A stretch of 64,000 nt of DNA from Symbiodinium sp. CCMP2592 (lineage: Eukaryota > Sar > Dinophyceae > Suessiales > Symbiodiniaceae), in contig CAJNDT010000335.1 in the NCBI GenBank assembly GCA_905221615.1, positions 715,864 to 779,863 of the forward strand, read 5' to 3'. Shown here one piece after another: positions 41,712 through 52,372 of the stretch; positions within the stretch are counted from its first letter, which is position 1; each line of letters begins with the position of its first letter. The notes under the pieces are model-generated. The model searched no databases. It was not told the origin of the DNA and saw nothing but the letters and a program-made list of their open reading frames with translations. The position numbers were made by a program, and so were the translations under genes.

Positions 41712-41925
41712 AGCCTGAATAAACCCTAAACCCTACACCCCACACCCTAAATCCTAAACCCTACACCCTAAACCCTACACCCTAAACCCTACACCCTAAA
41801 CCCTAAAGTCCTAAACCCTACACCCTAAACCCTACACCCTAAACCCTACACCCTAAACCCTAAAATCCTAAACCCTACACCCTAAACCCTACACCCTAAA
41901 CCCTAAAATCCTAAACCCTACACCC
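41712..41925 (-). repeat. CCCTAAACCCTACA 14-mer higher-order array
   Basis: About 15 copies of a 14-bp dimer in which CCCTAAA alternates with CCCTACA. Four times the register is broken by CCTAAAATCC or CCTAAAGTCC, giving a longer unit of about 40-55 bp. Much more regular than the other arrays. Confidence 0.95.
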
Positions 41926-42047
41926 AGAAGCCTCCAACCCTCCCCTGAGCCCGCTAAGTAGGTGACCGTGTCCAAGCAAGAGCCGAACAAATCTGCGGCC
42001 TCTGGCCGTAGACACCGAGACTGAACAAGTTTCTATAGAGCTCTATG

Positions 42048-42140
42048 AGGATCGGTTTAGGGTGGAGGGTTCAAGGCCTAGAAGCGAGGGTTTAGGGTGT
42101 AGGAATTCGGGGTTTAGTGTCTAGAAGTGGCGGGTTTGGG
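42048..42140 (+). repeat. Degenerate TTTAGGG words
   Basis: GGTTTAGGGTGGAGGG, GAGGGTTTAGGGTGTAGG, GGGGTTTAGTGTCTAG. G-rich strand plus, opposite to the array 120 bp earlier, and it preserves the GTGTAGG (CCTACAC) partner heptad. Confidence 0.8.
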
Positions 42141-42620
42141 GTGTAGGAGCTATAGGGGCCAGGGTTCAGGAAAGGATCTGAAGATTTCATTCCGGAGTTC
42201 TGGGTTGTATTTTTGGACTCGGCATGGTCCTTTTCCTTGGCTTTTGGGTTTAGGTGCCTCAGCAGTTGAAACTTCGCTTGGTATGTGTTCTACTATAACA
42301 TTATGGACTATATGGGAACACGAACACGGTGACAGTGCGATCGATAATACTCTGAACAAGACACAGGAGTCACACCTGGACTCTGAACCTGAAACCTAAA
42401 GCGCGAAACCCCAAGAGTAGGGTCAAGCCTCGAGCTTTTGGTATATGGTACATGGTAAATATGGTATTTCTGGCATATATGGGTATAAACGGTATAAATG
42501 CTCGAAGATGACAGAAACCTGGGCCGAATCTCCTCCCTAGTCCCGAGGCAATGGTCTCTAAACCCTCGACCCTTACGCCTTAAACCCCCGACCACTAAAC
42601 TTTGCCCGAAACGCCAAACC
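42141..42620. other. Mixed sequence with GGTATA words
   Basis: GGTATATGGTACATGGTAAATATGGTA-type repetition at 42440-42500. Frames under 100 residues, motif-free. Confidence 0.45.
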
Positions 42621-42668
42621 GTAAACCTAAACCCTAACCCTATCCCTAAACCCTACACCCTAAACTTG
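42621..42668 (-). repeat. CCCTAAA array
   Basis: AACCTAAACCCTAACCC, TATCCCTAAACCCTACACCC. Confidence 0.85.
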
Positions 42669-43470
42669 AATCTGTCATGTTCGAAGACCTGAGCAAAACC
42701 CAGGAACTTCATGCAGACATGGCATGTCCACTGACACCTTCAAGGACTGCGCACACGTGCACAACACCAAATACGATCCCTCAGAGTTGCTTGATATTGC
42801 AACGTATTAGACTATATATCCTAAAACCCTCCTCGAACGACTAATGACTGATGAGTAGAAAAACAGTGATCAAATGCCACACACACACACACGAAACGTG
42901 ATAAAGACCTAACAGGGCCAACCTGGGTTTGCGAAGTGTCTGGACGCTGCATCCACTGGAAGAGGTCCGACAGAGCCTCAGCAACTCACGCAGATCTCAC
43001 TGTTGCTGCAATGATGCTTCAAGTCTCAACGCGTCGGCATAGGATATGAAACGTTGTTCAACCAAGTGCTGAGCGAGGCTACAGATTTGCTTTGTCACAT
43101 GCTTCACTGTGCACTGTAATTACACATCCACGCGCAATGTATACAAGGAATCGAATCCAAAACCTTCCAGTTAGCACTCTGCGTGCTGCTTCCCAGCTTT
43201 GCAACTCCTAATTAATATTGACACCGTCAGATCTGTAAACACCACCAACCTATTCTACAACAAGCCCTGAGGCCCAACCCCCACCTAAGCTGCCTCAGGC
43301 TACATCCGCTTCCGACATCTTCACACAGCTTGTGAGTGTAGGGCTTAAGGCAGGGGCCTGGGGCCTGAGCAGGTGCAGTGAGAAGGAGGGCTTTGGAACT
43401 TGAAGTCCAAACCACCATGGAGTGGGCGACGCATAGGGAGGACAGGCTGCGATTGGAGCTTGGACATAAT
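42669..43470. other. Heptad-free, complex DNA; no supported gene
   Basis: About 800 bp with a (CA)8 run at 42880 and no long frame. Nothing recognised. Confidence 0.4.
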
Positions 43471-43572
43471 ATAGGGGCCGAAAAAAATTAGAATACGGTT
43501 TTGGTGCCCATCATACTATGATTATAATAAGGAACCCACCAAAATAGTTTTGGTAATTATTTAGGCCCCTAT
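43471..43572 (+). mobile_element. MITE-like element, family A (102 bp), near-complete
   Basis: ATAGGGGCCG and ATTTAGGCCCCTAT ends; AATTAGAATACGGTTTTGG, ATGATTATAATAAGGAACCC, CAAAATAGTTTTGGTAATTA interior. Confidence 0.92.
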
Positions 43573-45525
43573 CGCAACTTGTGGGATCTTGCCGAGCCCA
43601 ATCTGATCTGCTGGCGGGTCGGTTGCAAGCTGTACCCTGGGCCCTGACAGGGGGCACTGCTCCGAAAACCCTCCTATCCTTGTGCCGGCGAGCTTCCTGT
43701 TTGTTGACGCTATTTTTACACGCTTTGTTGGGAGGAAGTGCCTAAACCCCAAAAGGTGAAAGGTTCCCCTCCAAAGCAAATTTCTGAACACTTATACACA
43801 TCCCCAAGGCCAACCCAGTAGTGTTCGAGCCCTCCGTCCGGGTCGGCTACGGCTATATCGCAGCCGTCAATCTTGGCATTGTAGTGTGTGCACATCCTCA
43901 GCGCGCCATCAACCCTCAACCACAAAGGACTAAGGCTAAGGAGTCGATGGTCTAAAGCGGTCCATCAGTCATGTCGAAGACACCTTGAAATCTCATCGAT
44001 GTGCCATCTGAACAACCAGCAAGACTATGACCGAACTGCCTTAGAACAATCGAGAGCTAATTTGGAGGAGGCTAACCCTAAACTCTGCAGATGTTTGCAG
44101 CTTTTGCGGGGTTACCTTGCGAGGTCTTGACGGGCTTAGGGTTTCCGCGCGGCTTAGGTTTCAGGGGTGTTGTGGGGGCTTTAGGATGGGAGCCCTCCGG
44201 CGTGTTGCCGTATCTCTACCCCTACATTCGGGCCCAGAGTTCAGTAGTTAGGGCAGTTCGGCAAGTACCCAGCAGAATCATCAACGTTTCGTCATGACGA
44301 GCTGGTGTCTGTCTTGTTCGGAGGCCCATCTAGGACAAAGGAGAAGAAGCCCCAGCAAGGAGAGTTGACAAGTCCGGAATCGTAGAGCCGGTTTGGGACA
44401 TGCCACCCTACTTGGATATTCACGCACAAAACCTCACGACCTGCCTCCAGGGCTCGCAATCCTAGGATGGAGCCTGAAAAACGAGGCAGCAACGATGATA
44501 GCTCCAAATCTTGGTACATCTCGCCTTTCCAGGCAGCCAAGATGTTTGGCTCTGCGTCGCGTGCTGGGTGCCGCTACAAAGAAGACTCCTAAACCCCTAC
44601 GACACAGCTGCAAGCCCAGATTAAAACCCTTCAGCACCAAACCCTGACTCCTAAAGCCGTGAACCCCAAGAAGACTGACCCACAATCTCCGAAATCTCAC
44701 TATCTCCGAAGCCCGTGAAGCTCACATCAAATCCGCACACCCGATCACTATAAGCTCCGTGGACCCAAAATTTGCATAATGGTTTAACAACCCCCTCTTG
44801 TGGCTTCAACTGTCTACTGTGTTGAGGGCTACCCCTATCATTATAAGTCTGTAGGGTTTGGAGTTACGGTGGCAGGCTACGTCTGCACTCTAAGGAGAAC
44901 CCGGAAGGCAGTCTCGAGGGCGCTGCTGCCGAAGATTTTCCTGCAACTGAACCTGGCTGGAGGCCCAAGGCGTCCAAACCCCAGGAGTTTCGTGTTGAGG
45001 ACTTCGGGTTTCGGGTTTATAAACCCCGGCATGACTTGGAACACCCAACTTTGCTGAAGCTCAAACCCGAAACATGAATCCAAGCCTGCATCCGTGACCG
45101 TGCACCTTGAGCCCCAAAGCATGAACTGACAGCCCCAAATCCTGGGCCCTAAAGCCTCATCAATCTCCGAAAGCGTGAAGTTAAGAGGTCTAAATCCGGA
45201 ACAGCCCCTGAGTCCTAGACCATACATCTCAAAAGCTTGCATGCAAAAGACCCTAGACCCCGACCCCTAAGCCCTTCTTTCACCTTGATAACCCCAAAGC
45301 CGCAACCCATAAACACAACTCTACTGTACCATACCCCTCAACCCTGCTCTTTTTGGAGGACATGCCCCTGCATGAAATCCCAATCCCTATATATTCCCTC
45401 AACCCTAAACCCCATAATACCTAAACCCTACATACCCTGCAGGCCCCTCTTCGCCCTAACCAGTGTGGCGGGTGCGCCAGCTCCGGCTGCCCCGCAGCGA
45501 TTCGGCCGCTCCTACCAGCAGGTAC
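43573..45525. other. Mostly complex DNA; no supported gene
   Basis: About 1.9 kb with few heptads before 45060. Short frames on both strands (minus 44877-45242, 121 residues; minus 44434-44700, 88; plus 44393-44647, 84; plus 45237-45542, 101) overlap and show no motif. 45060-45440 is decayed CCCTAAA-sense. Confidence 0.4.
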
Positions 45526-45531
45526 TACGGT

Positions 45532-45552
45532 TTAGGGTTTAGGGTTTAGGGT
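45532..45552 (+). repeat. Three TTTAGGG heptads
   Basis: Perfect GGTTTAGGG triplet directly next to a truncated family D element. Confidence 0.9.
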
Positions 45553-45555
45553 AAG

Positions 45556-45623
45556 AAGGAATATATGGGAATTATGGTATATTCCTTGTTATGGGTAATG
45601 CAGGATTTATATCATCAGCCGTA
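45556..45623 (+). mobile_element. MITE-like element, family D, left-truncated
   Basis: TATATGGGAATTATGGTATA, TTCCTTGTTATGGGTAATGC, AGGATTTATATCATCAGCC, GTA. Left terminal repeat missing; the break is at the telomere-like triplet. Confidence 0.85.
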
Positions 45624-45811
45624 CAAGGGTGCCCATTCGGGTTTCCCTACGCGTACGGCTCGCTTAAGCGCATAGGGCTGAGGGCTTAGAGTCTGAAAGT
45701 GGTACTATAAAGGCTAAGGGCTTCGGGACCAGCATCTTTAGAATAGGCTTCGGGGTGTATCGGTTAGTCGGTGATTCTTAGGGCTTGGGAGGTATATGTC
45801 ATAAGGCTCCG

Positions 45812-45855
45812 CAGTTTAGGGTTTAGGGGTTTAGGGGCTTAGAGTTTAGGGCATA
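45812..45855 (+). repeat. TTTAGGG array, short
   Basis: CAGTTTAGGGTTTAGGGGTT, TAGGGGCTTAGAGTTTAGGG. Confidence 0.85.
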
Positions 45856-45954
45856 TGTTGGTTTTGGTTGCTGTAGGTGGCGCTTTGGATGGAGGGCGCC
45901 AGGCCTCGGGAGTTCTACGAGGTTTTTCGGATGCATGTCCCGATATGACGGTTG

Positions 45955-46088
45955 GGTTTAGGGTTTTAGGGTTTAAGGTTTAGGGTTTAGGGCTTATACG
46001 GCTTGGGGTTTAGGGTTTAAGGTGTAGGGCTTAGGGCTAATATGGTTTTGGGTTTAGGGCTTATATGGTTTTGGGTTTAGGGCTTAGC
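45955..46088 (+). repeat. TTTAGGG array with TTATATGGTTTTGGG variant
   Basis: About 17 heptad-like units. The 24-bp block around GGGCTTATATGGTTTTGGG is duplicated at about 46030 and 46055. Confidence 0.9.
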
Positions 46089-46970
46089 AGGAGCAGTACA
46101 ACCGTTCGGCTTGACCTTCGTAGCGATGAGGCAATAGCAGAAGCGATCAATCAGGTAGAACTGGTGGTAGTAAAAAGAAACCCCTCAACCCGAAAACCCT
46201 AAAATAGTGTAATCTCGTAGCGAAGAGTTTCATCTCGGAGGATGCATTCGGTGGGCCCGGAGAACGAATTTGGAAGCTCCCGGAGCAAGCCTACCGATGA
46301 CTGAGGGTATAGGGTTTAGGGTTACCATAATGAATTACACCCTGCCTGGAAGTAGTGACCACGTAGGGTGCACCAGCAGCTGCCAGCTCGTATCTCGGCA
46401 TTCGAGGGTTGGCAAACTGTCTGAGGTTCGGGAGAGTTTACTCAAAAGGTTTTACAAATGTGTGGGAACCGGACTTCAATAGCGCGCAATCCAGGTTTTT
46501 TGCTGCGTGCCAGAAAGACGTCACGGACTTGATGTGGTAGCTTTCGAACGCGCTAAACCCTCATATTCTTGAGCCTACAGGCTCTCAACCCCCCTTATTG
46601 GAGGCCCGATAAAGCAAAACGTGCTTCACGGCACCCCCAAACCCAGAAGCGCTAGACCCTAAAAAACACATAGTTTTACCCAAACCCGAAACTAAACCTA
46701 AACCGCACCATACGGTAAACCGCTGAAGGAGCCCTTGAAGGACCGCTCCCAACAGCCCCGAACCGTGAACCCGAACCGAACACCCTAAACCTAGAACCTT
46801 GAACCCTACACCCTCAACCTAAACCCTAAATCCTAAGCGATATAAATCCTAAACCCTGTAAAGTCCTGAAGACTAAAACCGTACAGCCCACACCCTGAGC
46901 CCGTGTGTCTTCTTTTCGGTCGTCGCCCCTGGCAGCGAGCCATCCAACTCGGCGATCTTTCCTGTGTGGG
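46089..46970. other. Mixed; C-rich degenerate heptads 46590-46890
   Basis: CCCTAAAAAACAC, ACCTAAACCG, CCCTACACCCTCAACC and similar. No supported gene. Confidence 0.5.
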
Positions 46971-46974
46971 TTTG

Positions 46975-47080
46975 GAGGGGTTTGGTGCTTAGGGCTTAGG
47001 GCTTAGGGTTGTGGGATTGGAGCTTTGAACCTAGGGTGAGAGCTCATGCTCCTAGGGCTTAGGTTTAAGGTTGGGGGTCT
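46975..47080 (+). repeat. Degenerate TTAGGG words
   Basis: GGTGCTTAGGGCTTAGGGC, TTAGGGTTGTGGG. Strand sense reversed relative to the preceding block. Confidence 0.75.
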
Positions 47081-47294
47081 TGTTCAGTTGGTGTTCAGGA
47101 TAATTCGCGTTTACCACTTAAAGGTGGGGGTTGAGGGCTTCTCATCCCAAATTCACTCATTTTGATCTTGACCCCCCAAAACTGCAAACCCCACCCCCTA
47201 ATCCATCCGTCTCCAGACCTCCTATGAACAAGCACCATAACACCTTCAAGACCCTAGAGCAAACACCCGAAACCCGTACAGATATGACTTGGAC

Positions 47295-47655
47295 TTGAAG
47301 TAAGGACACATGCGGAAACCCTTAGAGGAACCCTTGTAGTAACGCTTATAGAACCCTTCAAAAAGCCCTTCTAGTAACCTAATGGACGCCTCCAAGGGCC
47401 CTCACAGTCACAGGAACCCTTCGAGGAAGCCTTCAAGGAACCCGAAAAGAAACCCGCATACGAACCCTCATCCTTGAAGGGTACAAGGCATTCAAAGAAC
47501 TACCCTTATAGTAAACCCGTTTAGATCCCTTGAAGGAACCCTGAAAAAGGACCCTGATTTAGAGAACTACCCTTATATAGTATCCTTACAGAAGCCCTTT
47601 TAGATCCCTTTAAGGAGTTAAGGAGTTAAAAGGGACCCTAATTTAAGGACCCACC
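47295..47655 (-). repeat. CCCTTNTAG / AGGAACCCTT word cluster (family P)
   Basis: Dense AACCCTTGTAGTAACGC, AACCCTTATAGAACCC, AAGGAACCCGAAAAG words. 47515-47655 ends GATCCCTTTAAGG...GGGACCCTAATTTAAGG, matching 61765-61830 (GATCCCTTCAAGGAACCC and CGACCCTAATTTAGCG). Looks like repeated insertion or tandem growth of a short element. Confidence 0.6.
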
Positions 47656-48540
47656 CATCCTCGCATCCAAGGGGCTCAGAAGCGCGGACCAGTCGATAGA
47701 GAGCCCCGGAGCAGGCGAAGGAAGAGGAGCCAGCTCCTTTTGGGTAGTTTCGGGGCCTTAAAAATTAGACTGAATTGCTTTAAACGGGTCCTTTTGAGGG
47801 CTACTATAAGGGGTCTATAATAGGGGTCAATGATATAGGGTCTGCAAATTAGTGTTCTGGGTCAAGGGTGGTGTAGGGGTTCCACAAGAGGGCGCTATTC
47901 AGGGCTTCTGTTTTGATTTTCGAAGCGTTCAGTAAAGGGGTGCTATTAGGGGGCATGTTGCGGGTTCTGCACTAAACCCTGGGGTCCTATGTGTCTTAAC
48001 GAAGTGGTTTTGCTGGTCCTCAAGGCAGCCCAGCTTGCGCTCAAGCCCAGTTTCGACGTTTGCGGTCGAGAGATTGGGGTTTAAGTTTCGGGTTTGTGGG
48101 ACTTGGGGAGTTGAGGGTTTAGGTTCAGGGCTCTGTGGATCTTAGGTTCTCCGACGGCACTTTGCTTTTCCTGGTCCGTGGAGAGCGGGTATTCAACCGG
48201 CCCCTTGCTCCGAAAGCGGTAGTCGTCTGTCTTTGCGTCATGGCGCGAGGGTTGTGAATGGTAAGTTAGGCTATGACTTGACCCCTTCTGATGTATAACC
48301 GGCAAAACAGCAGGTAATTGGAACCACGGGTCAAGGCTGAAGCCTGAACCCTAAAGCCTAAAGCCTAAAACCTAAGCCGATTCATAGGGTCGCACCCAAG
48401 AAGGCTTCTGGAAAGTCCCTGCGAAGCCCCCAAGGCCCCTCAGACATAAAGTTGAGGGCTTTGGGGCCTAGCGGTTTAGGGGTTTTAAGGTTTTTTTGCT
48501 TAAAGTTATGTCGACGGCCTTCTTTGTGCGCCTGCCCGAG
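47656..48540. other. Mixed sequence with decayed family A words
   Basis: 47755-47845 (GGGGCCTTAAAAATTAGAC, GGGTCCTTTTGAGGGCTACT) resembles family A plus its extension. Minus 48081-48305 (74 residues) motif-free. Confidence 0.4.
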
Positions 48541-48545
48541 TCGGC

Positions 48546-48650
48546 TCCTAGGGTTTAGGGGTTAGGGGTTTTAGAGATTTAGGGTTTAGGGGTTTAGGGT
48601 TTAGGGTTTAGGGTGTAGGGGATTTAGGGTTTAAGGCTTTGGGGTTTGGG
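48546..48650 (+). repeat. TTTAGGG array
   Basis: About 13 units, TTTAGGG with GGTTTAGGGG octamers and GTGTAGGG variant. Confidence 0.93.
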
Positions 48651-49473
48651 CGTTTATAGGGCCGTGATTCGGAGCGCTTGCGGCACCGCAGATCTCTCGC
48701 CTGCCCGCTTCGGTGCCTTCGCCCTTCAGTTTAGAACTTGAGGGTATGAGGATGTTTTGGCTTGGCATAGACTGATCCACTTTGGGCAGGTAGTAGAGTC
48801 AACTGCGTAACGATATATGTCGGCTAGGTTGGGAAGTTAAAGAAGCCATGCGCACACGCCACAAGCAGTAAACCGCAAAACATAACAAAGCTCCAGACTC
48901 AAATCCATTCTGCCAACTCCTCAACTCCTGGAGTTAGGTAAACTCTGGCCTTAGGTGTTAAAACCCTACTTCTAAAAAACGCAACCTTAGTCCGGACAGG
49001 CGACATCCTAACCCCCTCCAAGATCTCCTCCTCGCCATCACCATCCACTTCAGCTGCCGTGTTCTCTCCTGCCAACTCTCCCTTAAAACCTCATGAAGCT
49101 ATGGAAGCCCCCATGAAGCCCTATAACCCCCCTATAAAAGGCTATGGAAACCAACACAAACCTGCAAAACCCTCCTGATATCCTCCCAGAAAGCCTTTCC
49201 ACACGGCTGTAATAGCACCCATAAAACCTGGCAAGTGTGCCCTAAACCTGAAACCCTCAAAGCTGTCGGGTTTAGGCTGGGGGTTAGGCTGTTGAGTTTA
49301 GGGGCTTTGGGGTTAGCATGCTGAGTTTTCTTTGTGACTCTTTTCTCCCAGATTCGCAAAGGGTAGTTTTGGGTTTATGTAAGCTCGAGATTTAAGATAG
49401 GAGCCCTACAATCCCGAAACCTTTCATACAATCTTGTTGGCAAGCTCCAGGCCTCAAAGTTCTAAAGTAGAAG
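48651..49473. other. Heptad-poor sequence; no supported gene
   Basis: Short CCATGAAGCCCTATAACCC-type words at 49090-49140. No long frame. Confidence 0.4.
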
Positions 49474-49566
49474 CCAGAAAGTCGGAACATCATTATCCTT
49501 ATGCCCTTAAAGGTCAAATGCAGGGAATCCCAGCACTAAGCATCCTAATCCCACGTTCCAACTTTG
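49474..49566 (+). mobile_element. MITE-like element, family O (third copy)
   Basis: GAAAGTCGGAACATCATTAT, GGTCAAATGCAGGGAATCCC, AGCACTAAGCATCCTAATCC, ACGTTCCAACTTT. Inverted ends GAAAGTCGGAA / TTCCAACTTT. Confidence 0.65.
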
Positions 49567-50130
49567 GGGGTTAACCATAAGGCCATAAGGCAGACCCTGC
49601 TGAGCTGCCTTGAAGATTTGCAAGCTTCGCGGATGGCACTTTCCTGCACGCATCAAACACAACTGACGGTTTCAGGTAATGCTCCTACGGCACCCCGAAG
49701 CTCCAAAGGCATGATGCTAACCGATGTCGGAACACCTTGTTCTACGCTAACAGGCTGTTCGGACCTTCGCAGGTTGATCGAGGAACTATGGCCTAACTCT
49801 ACATATTTGCATGTGGTATACACATCAGCCAATAACATTCAAATCGCGTGCATGGATTACTGCAACTATTACCATCATGAGTCTTGTTGTTTTTCCTTGT
49901 CAGTATTGTATTTTGAAGTTGCCGCTGCTGATTTGTATATGTGCCTTTGCCCGCATTCATCCTACTAACTGTATCTTCAAATCATCTACCATCACTGAAG
50001 TTGCTTCGTGTGTCTTCTTCCTGTTGCCTCAATTCATATCCATATTGTGACGCTTGCTTGTTGTGCTGCTGAATACATCGTTTCTTCCATCACTTCCCCC
50101 CACACTCCGCAACTGTCAACGCTAAATGCT
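49567..50130. other. Heptad-free island, possible exon remnant
   Basis: About 560 bp of complex DNA. The longest frame is plus 49564-49968 (134 residues, Cys/Tyr-rich, hydrophobic near its C-terminus), beginning at the edge of a family O element. No recognisable motif; an overlapping plus frame (49811-50050) is also open. Could be a decayed coding region, but not demonstrable. Confidence 0.3.
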
Positions 50131-51045
50131 ACAAGCCCGGACCCCAAAAAGCTAAAGACCTCAACCCCCAAACCCTAAAGCTCTCAAAACATAGCCGAGC
50201 TGCAGCGCAGGTGCCACGGCTCCCCGGCGGCCACCGTGACGGCCGAGGAGAACACTGGGGCCCTCCAACGGACCCGGTACCTTTCAAGAGGAGTTTTGGA
50301 CTATGATGAAGTTATTCCCAAAACACCACGCTTATTGTGGCTCCAGAGACCTGATTCCTTAATGGTCATGTAGATGGACGCTCTTAGGGCTGAGGAGTTC
50401 AAGGGTTTGGAGGTCTAGGGATTGGGTTTTGAGCTTCGGGGCCTACGGATGGCTTAGGTCAAGAGTTTCGGTGTAAGGGCTGAGGCTTGGAACATCTTCT
50501 CGGGCTACACTGCAGGGCGACTTCATAGGTTTATCATGAGCTTTGCAAGGCTGTTAGGGTGTCAGACTTGGCGGCTTTAAGGTTTGGGGCTTTGGGCATG
50601 GACTTACGGGCTCAGAGATCAGGGGTTTAAAGTTCCAAGGATTTTAGGGGCGTAGCGTTTCGCCGTTCAGAGTAAGTGCGGAGAGGTTTTAACTGAATCT
50701 CTGGGAAATGAAGGCAAGCGAGAGAGCAGAGAAATGCACACTGTTGATAAAATGAAGGGTGTCGGTTTTGCTTCTTTAATTCGCCCATCTCTGGCTCGGT
50801 TGATTTAAACAAAGCACCTAATCCATTCCAATTTCGTTTGCTGTTTAAATACCCAGTCATCTGCTCACAGAAGACTCACTTCATCTCTTTTGGGGCCCTG
50901 GGGACTTAGGAATCTTACGCCTGAGATGAAGCACTTGAAGGGTTGTTCAGGTCTTACGGTCTTAGAGGGTCTTGTAAGTGCCACTATTGGGGTTTAGAAG
51001 GTACTTATTAACTTTACCGGATTCAGAGGTTCAAGAGGCTTTTTG
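50131..51045. other. Mixed sequence; no supported gene
   Basis: Weak heptads in G sense (50395-50470, 50570-50620). Minus 50627-50860 (77 residues) motif-free. GTAAGTGCCACTATTGGGG at 50971 echoes the family A extension. Confidence 0.4.
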
Positions 51046-51126
51046 AATCAACGTTGCTCGGCAGGGCTTAGTGTTCTGGGAGTTAGGTTTTGGGTTTCAG
51101 GCACACAAGCGGCTCGTAGTTCCTTG

Positions 51127-51185
51127 GTGCGTATACATATACATAAAAATATAGTATACATATACATATACATATACATATACAC

Positions 51186-51264
<79 letters not shown>

Positions 51265-51312
51265 ATATACATATACATTCACAAAGAATACATATATACA
51301 TACATATATACA
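51127..51312. repeat. (ATACAT)n microsatellite
   Basis: About 25 copies of TATACA with rare interruptions (ACACAT, ATAATA), ending in a GAATACATATATAC stretch. Tyr-Ile/Met-Tyr open frames on both strands are artefacts. Confidence 0.97.
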
Positions 51313-51443
51313 TATGGATAGATGGATAGATAGATACGTAGATAGCCCAGATGGACAGATAGATAACAGCTTAAGAAAGATAGGCAGACAGATAGATACA
51401 CCTTAGATTGATTGTTAGCTTAGACAGACAGATAGATAGATAA
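51313..51443. repeat. GATA/CAGA tetranucleotide block
   Basis: GGATAGATGGATAGATAG, GGACAGATAGATAAC, CAGACAGATAGATAG. Directly follows the ATACAT tract. Confidence 0.92.
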
Positions 51444-52060
51444 TTGAGGTCCCCAGAACCCATTTCGAATTGTAGAGGCTCTTACATCTGGAGAATTCTG
51501 TTGGGATTCGCGGAAGCAGTAGTGTTATACCGCAAGCTTCCATTCCGTGGAGTATGATGTCGCGCACACGCGTCGTGCTCCCAAGTGACTCCAATACTCA
51601 GATGACACGACCTATGCAGGGGTTTGGGGCGCTTCGGTTTTTGTGTTTGCATGCTTTCTGCATTCATGAACGTATCGATGGCCTATCGGATGTGGATGGA
51701 TAAGAGGACTTCTGCTGCAGCCCTTTCGGGTTCGCTTTGCACGCAACTTTCCCTGCATTCGCAGAAAAGCGTTCATCTCGAGCGACGGCAACTCTGCATC
51801 ATCAAGTCACCCGCCGCAGCGGAGCCTAAAACCTAAGACAAGCTGCACCCTAAACCCTAAACCCGGTCCGCCTCGACTTAGGCGGACTGGAATGCCGAGG
51901 GAGTATTACTAGTACTTACTCCCGAGCTGCCTAGGCCACTTACACGTAACGTTGAATTTGAAACCGGCTGGATCTAAAACTCTAACACGAACGCCAAATC
52001 TCTTCCACATGGTGGCTCTCCTATAAGTATTTAGTAATAACCCCAAACCCTAGAAATAGG
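51444..52060. other. Heptad-poor, complex sequence
   Basis: Two CCCTAAA heptads at 51847-51865; otherwise no repeat. Plus 51624-51836 (70 residues) motif-free. Confidence 0.4.
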
Positions 52061-52063
52061 ACC

Positions 52064-52372
52064 GGTAGAGTTTGTTTCAAAGTTTGGACCAAAGTTTGGA
52101 GTCAGAGTTTGGAATCAGAGTTGGGCGCCACTGTCCGGAGTTTGCGCTCAACTTTGAGGCTAAAGCTGGAGTTTGGGGCCAGAGTCTGGAGTCTGGGTCA
52201 GAGTTTGGGTCAGATTTTAGGGTCAAACACTGGAGTCTGGGTCAGAGTTTGGGGTCAGAGTCATGGAGTCTGTGTCCGAATTCGGGTCAGAATTCGGGGT
52301 TAGAGTTTGGAGTCTGGGTCCGAGGTCTGGGTCAGAGTTTGGGACCAGATTCTGGAGTTTGGAGTCCGAGTC
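52064..52372 (+). repeat. GAGTTTGGGGTCA minisatellite
   Basis: About 24 degenerate 12- to 14-bp units (GAGTTTGGAGTCA, GAGTCTGGGTCA, GAATTCGGGTCA, GAGTTTGGGACCA). A different G-rich repeat from TTTAGGG. All plus frames stay nearly open through it. Confidence 0.93.

Noticed and set aside
41712-41925. CRISPR array
   Set aside because: Units are contiguous 14-mers without unique spacers, in a eukaryote-like context.
51043-51321. Tyr-Ile or Met-Tyr repeat proteins
   Set aside because: Translation of (ATACAT)n.
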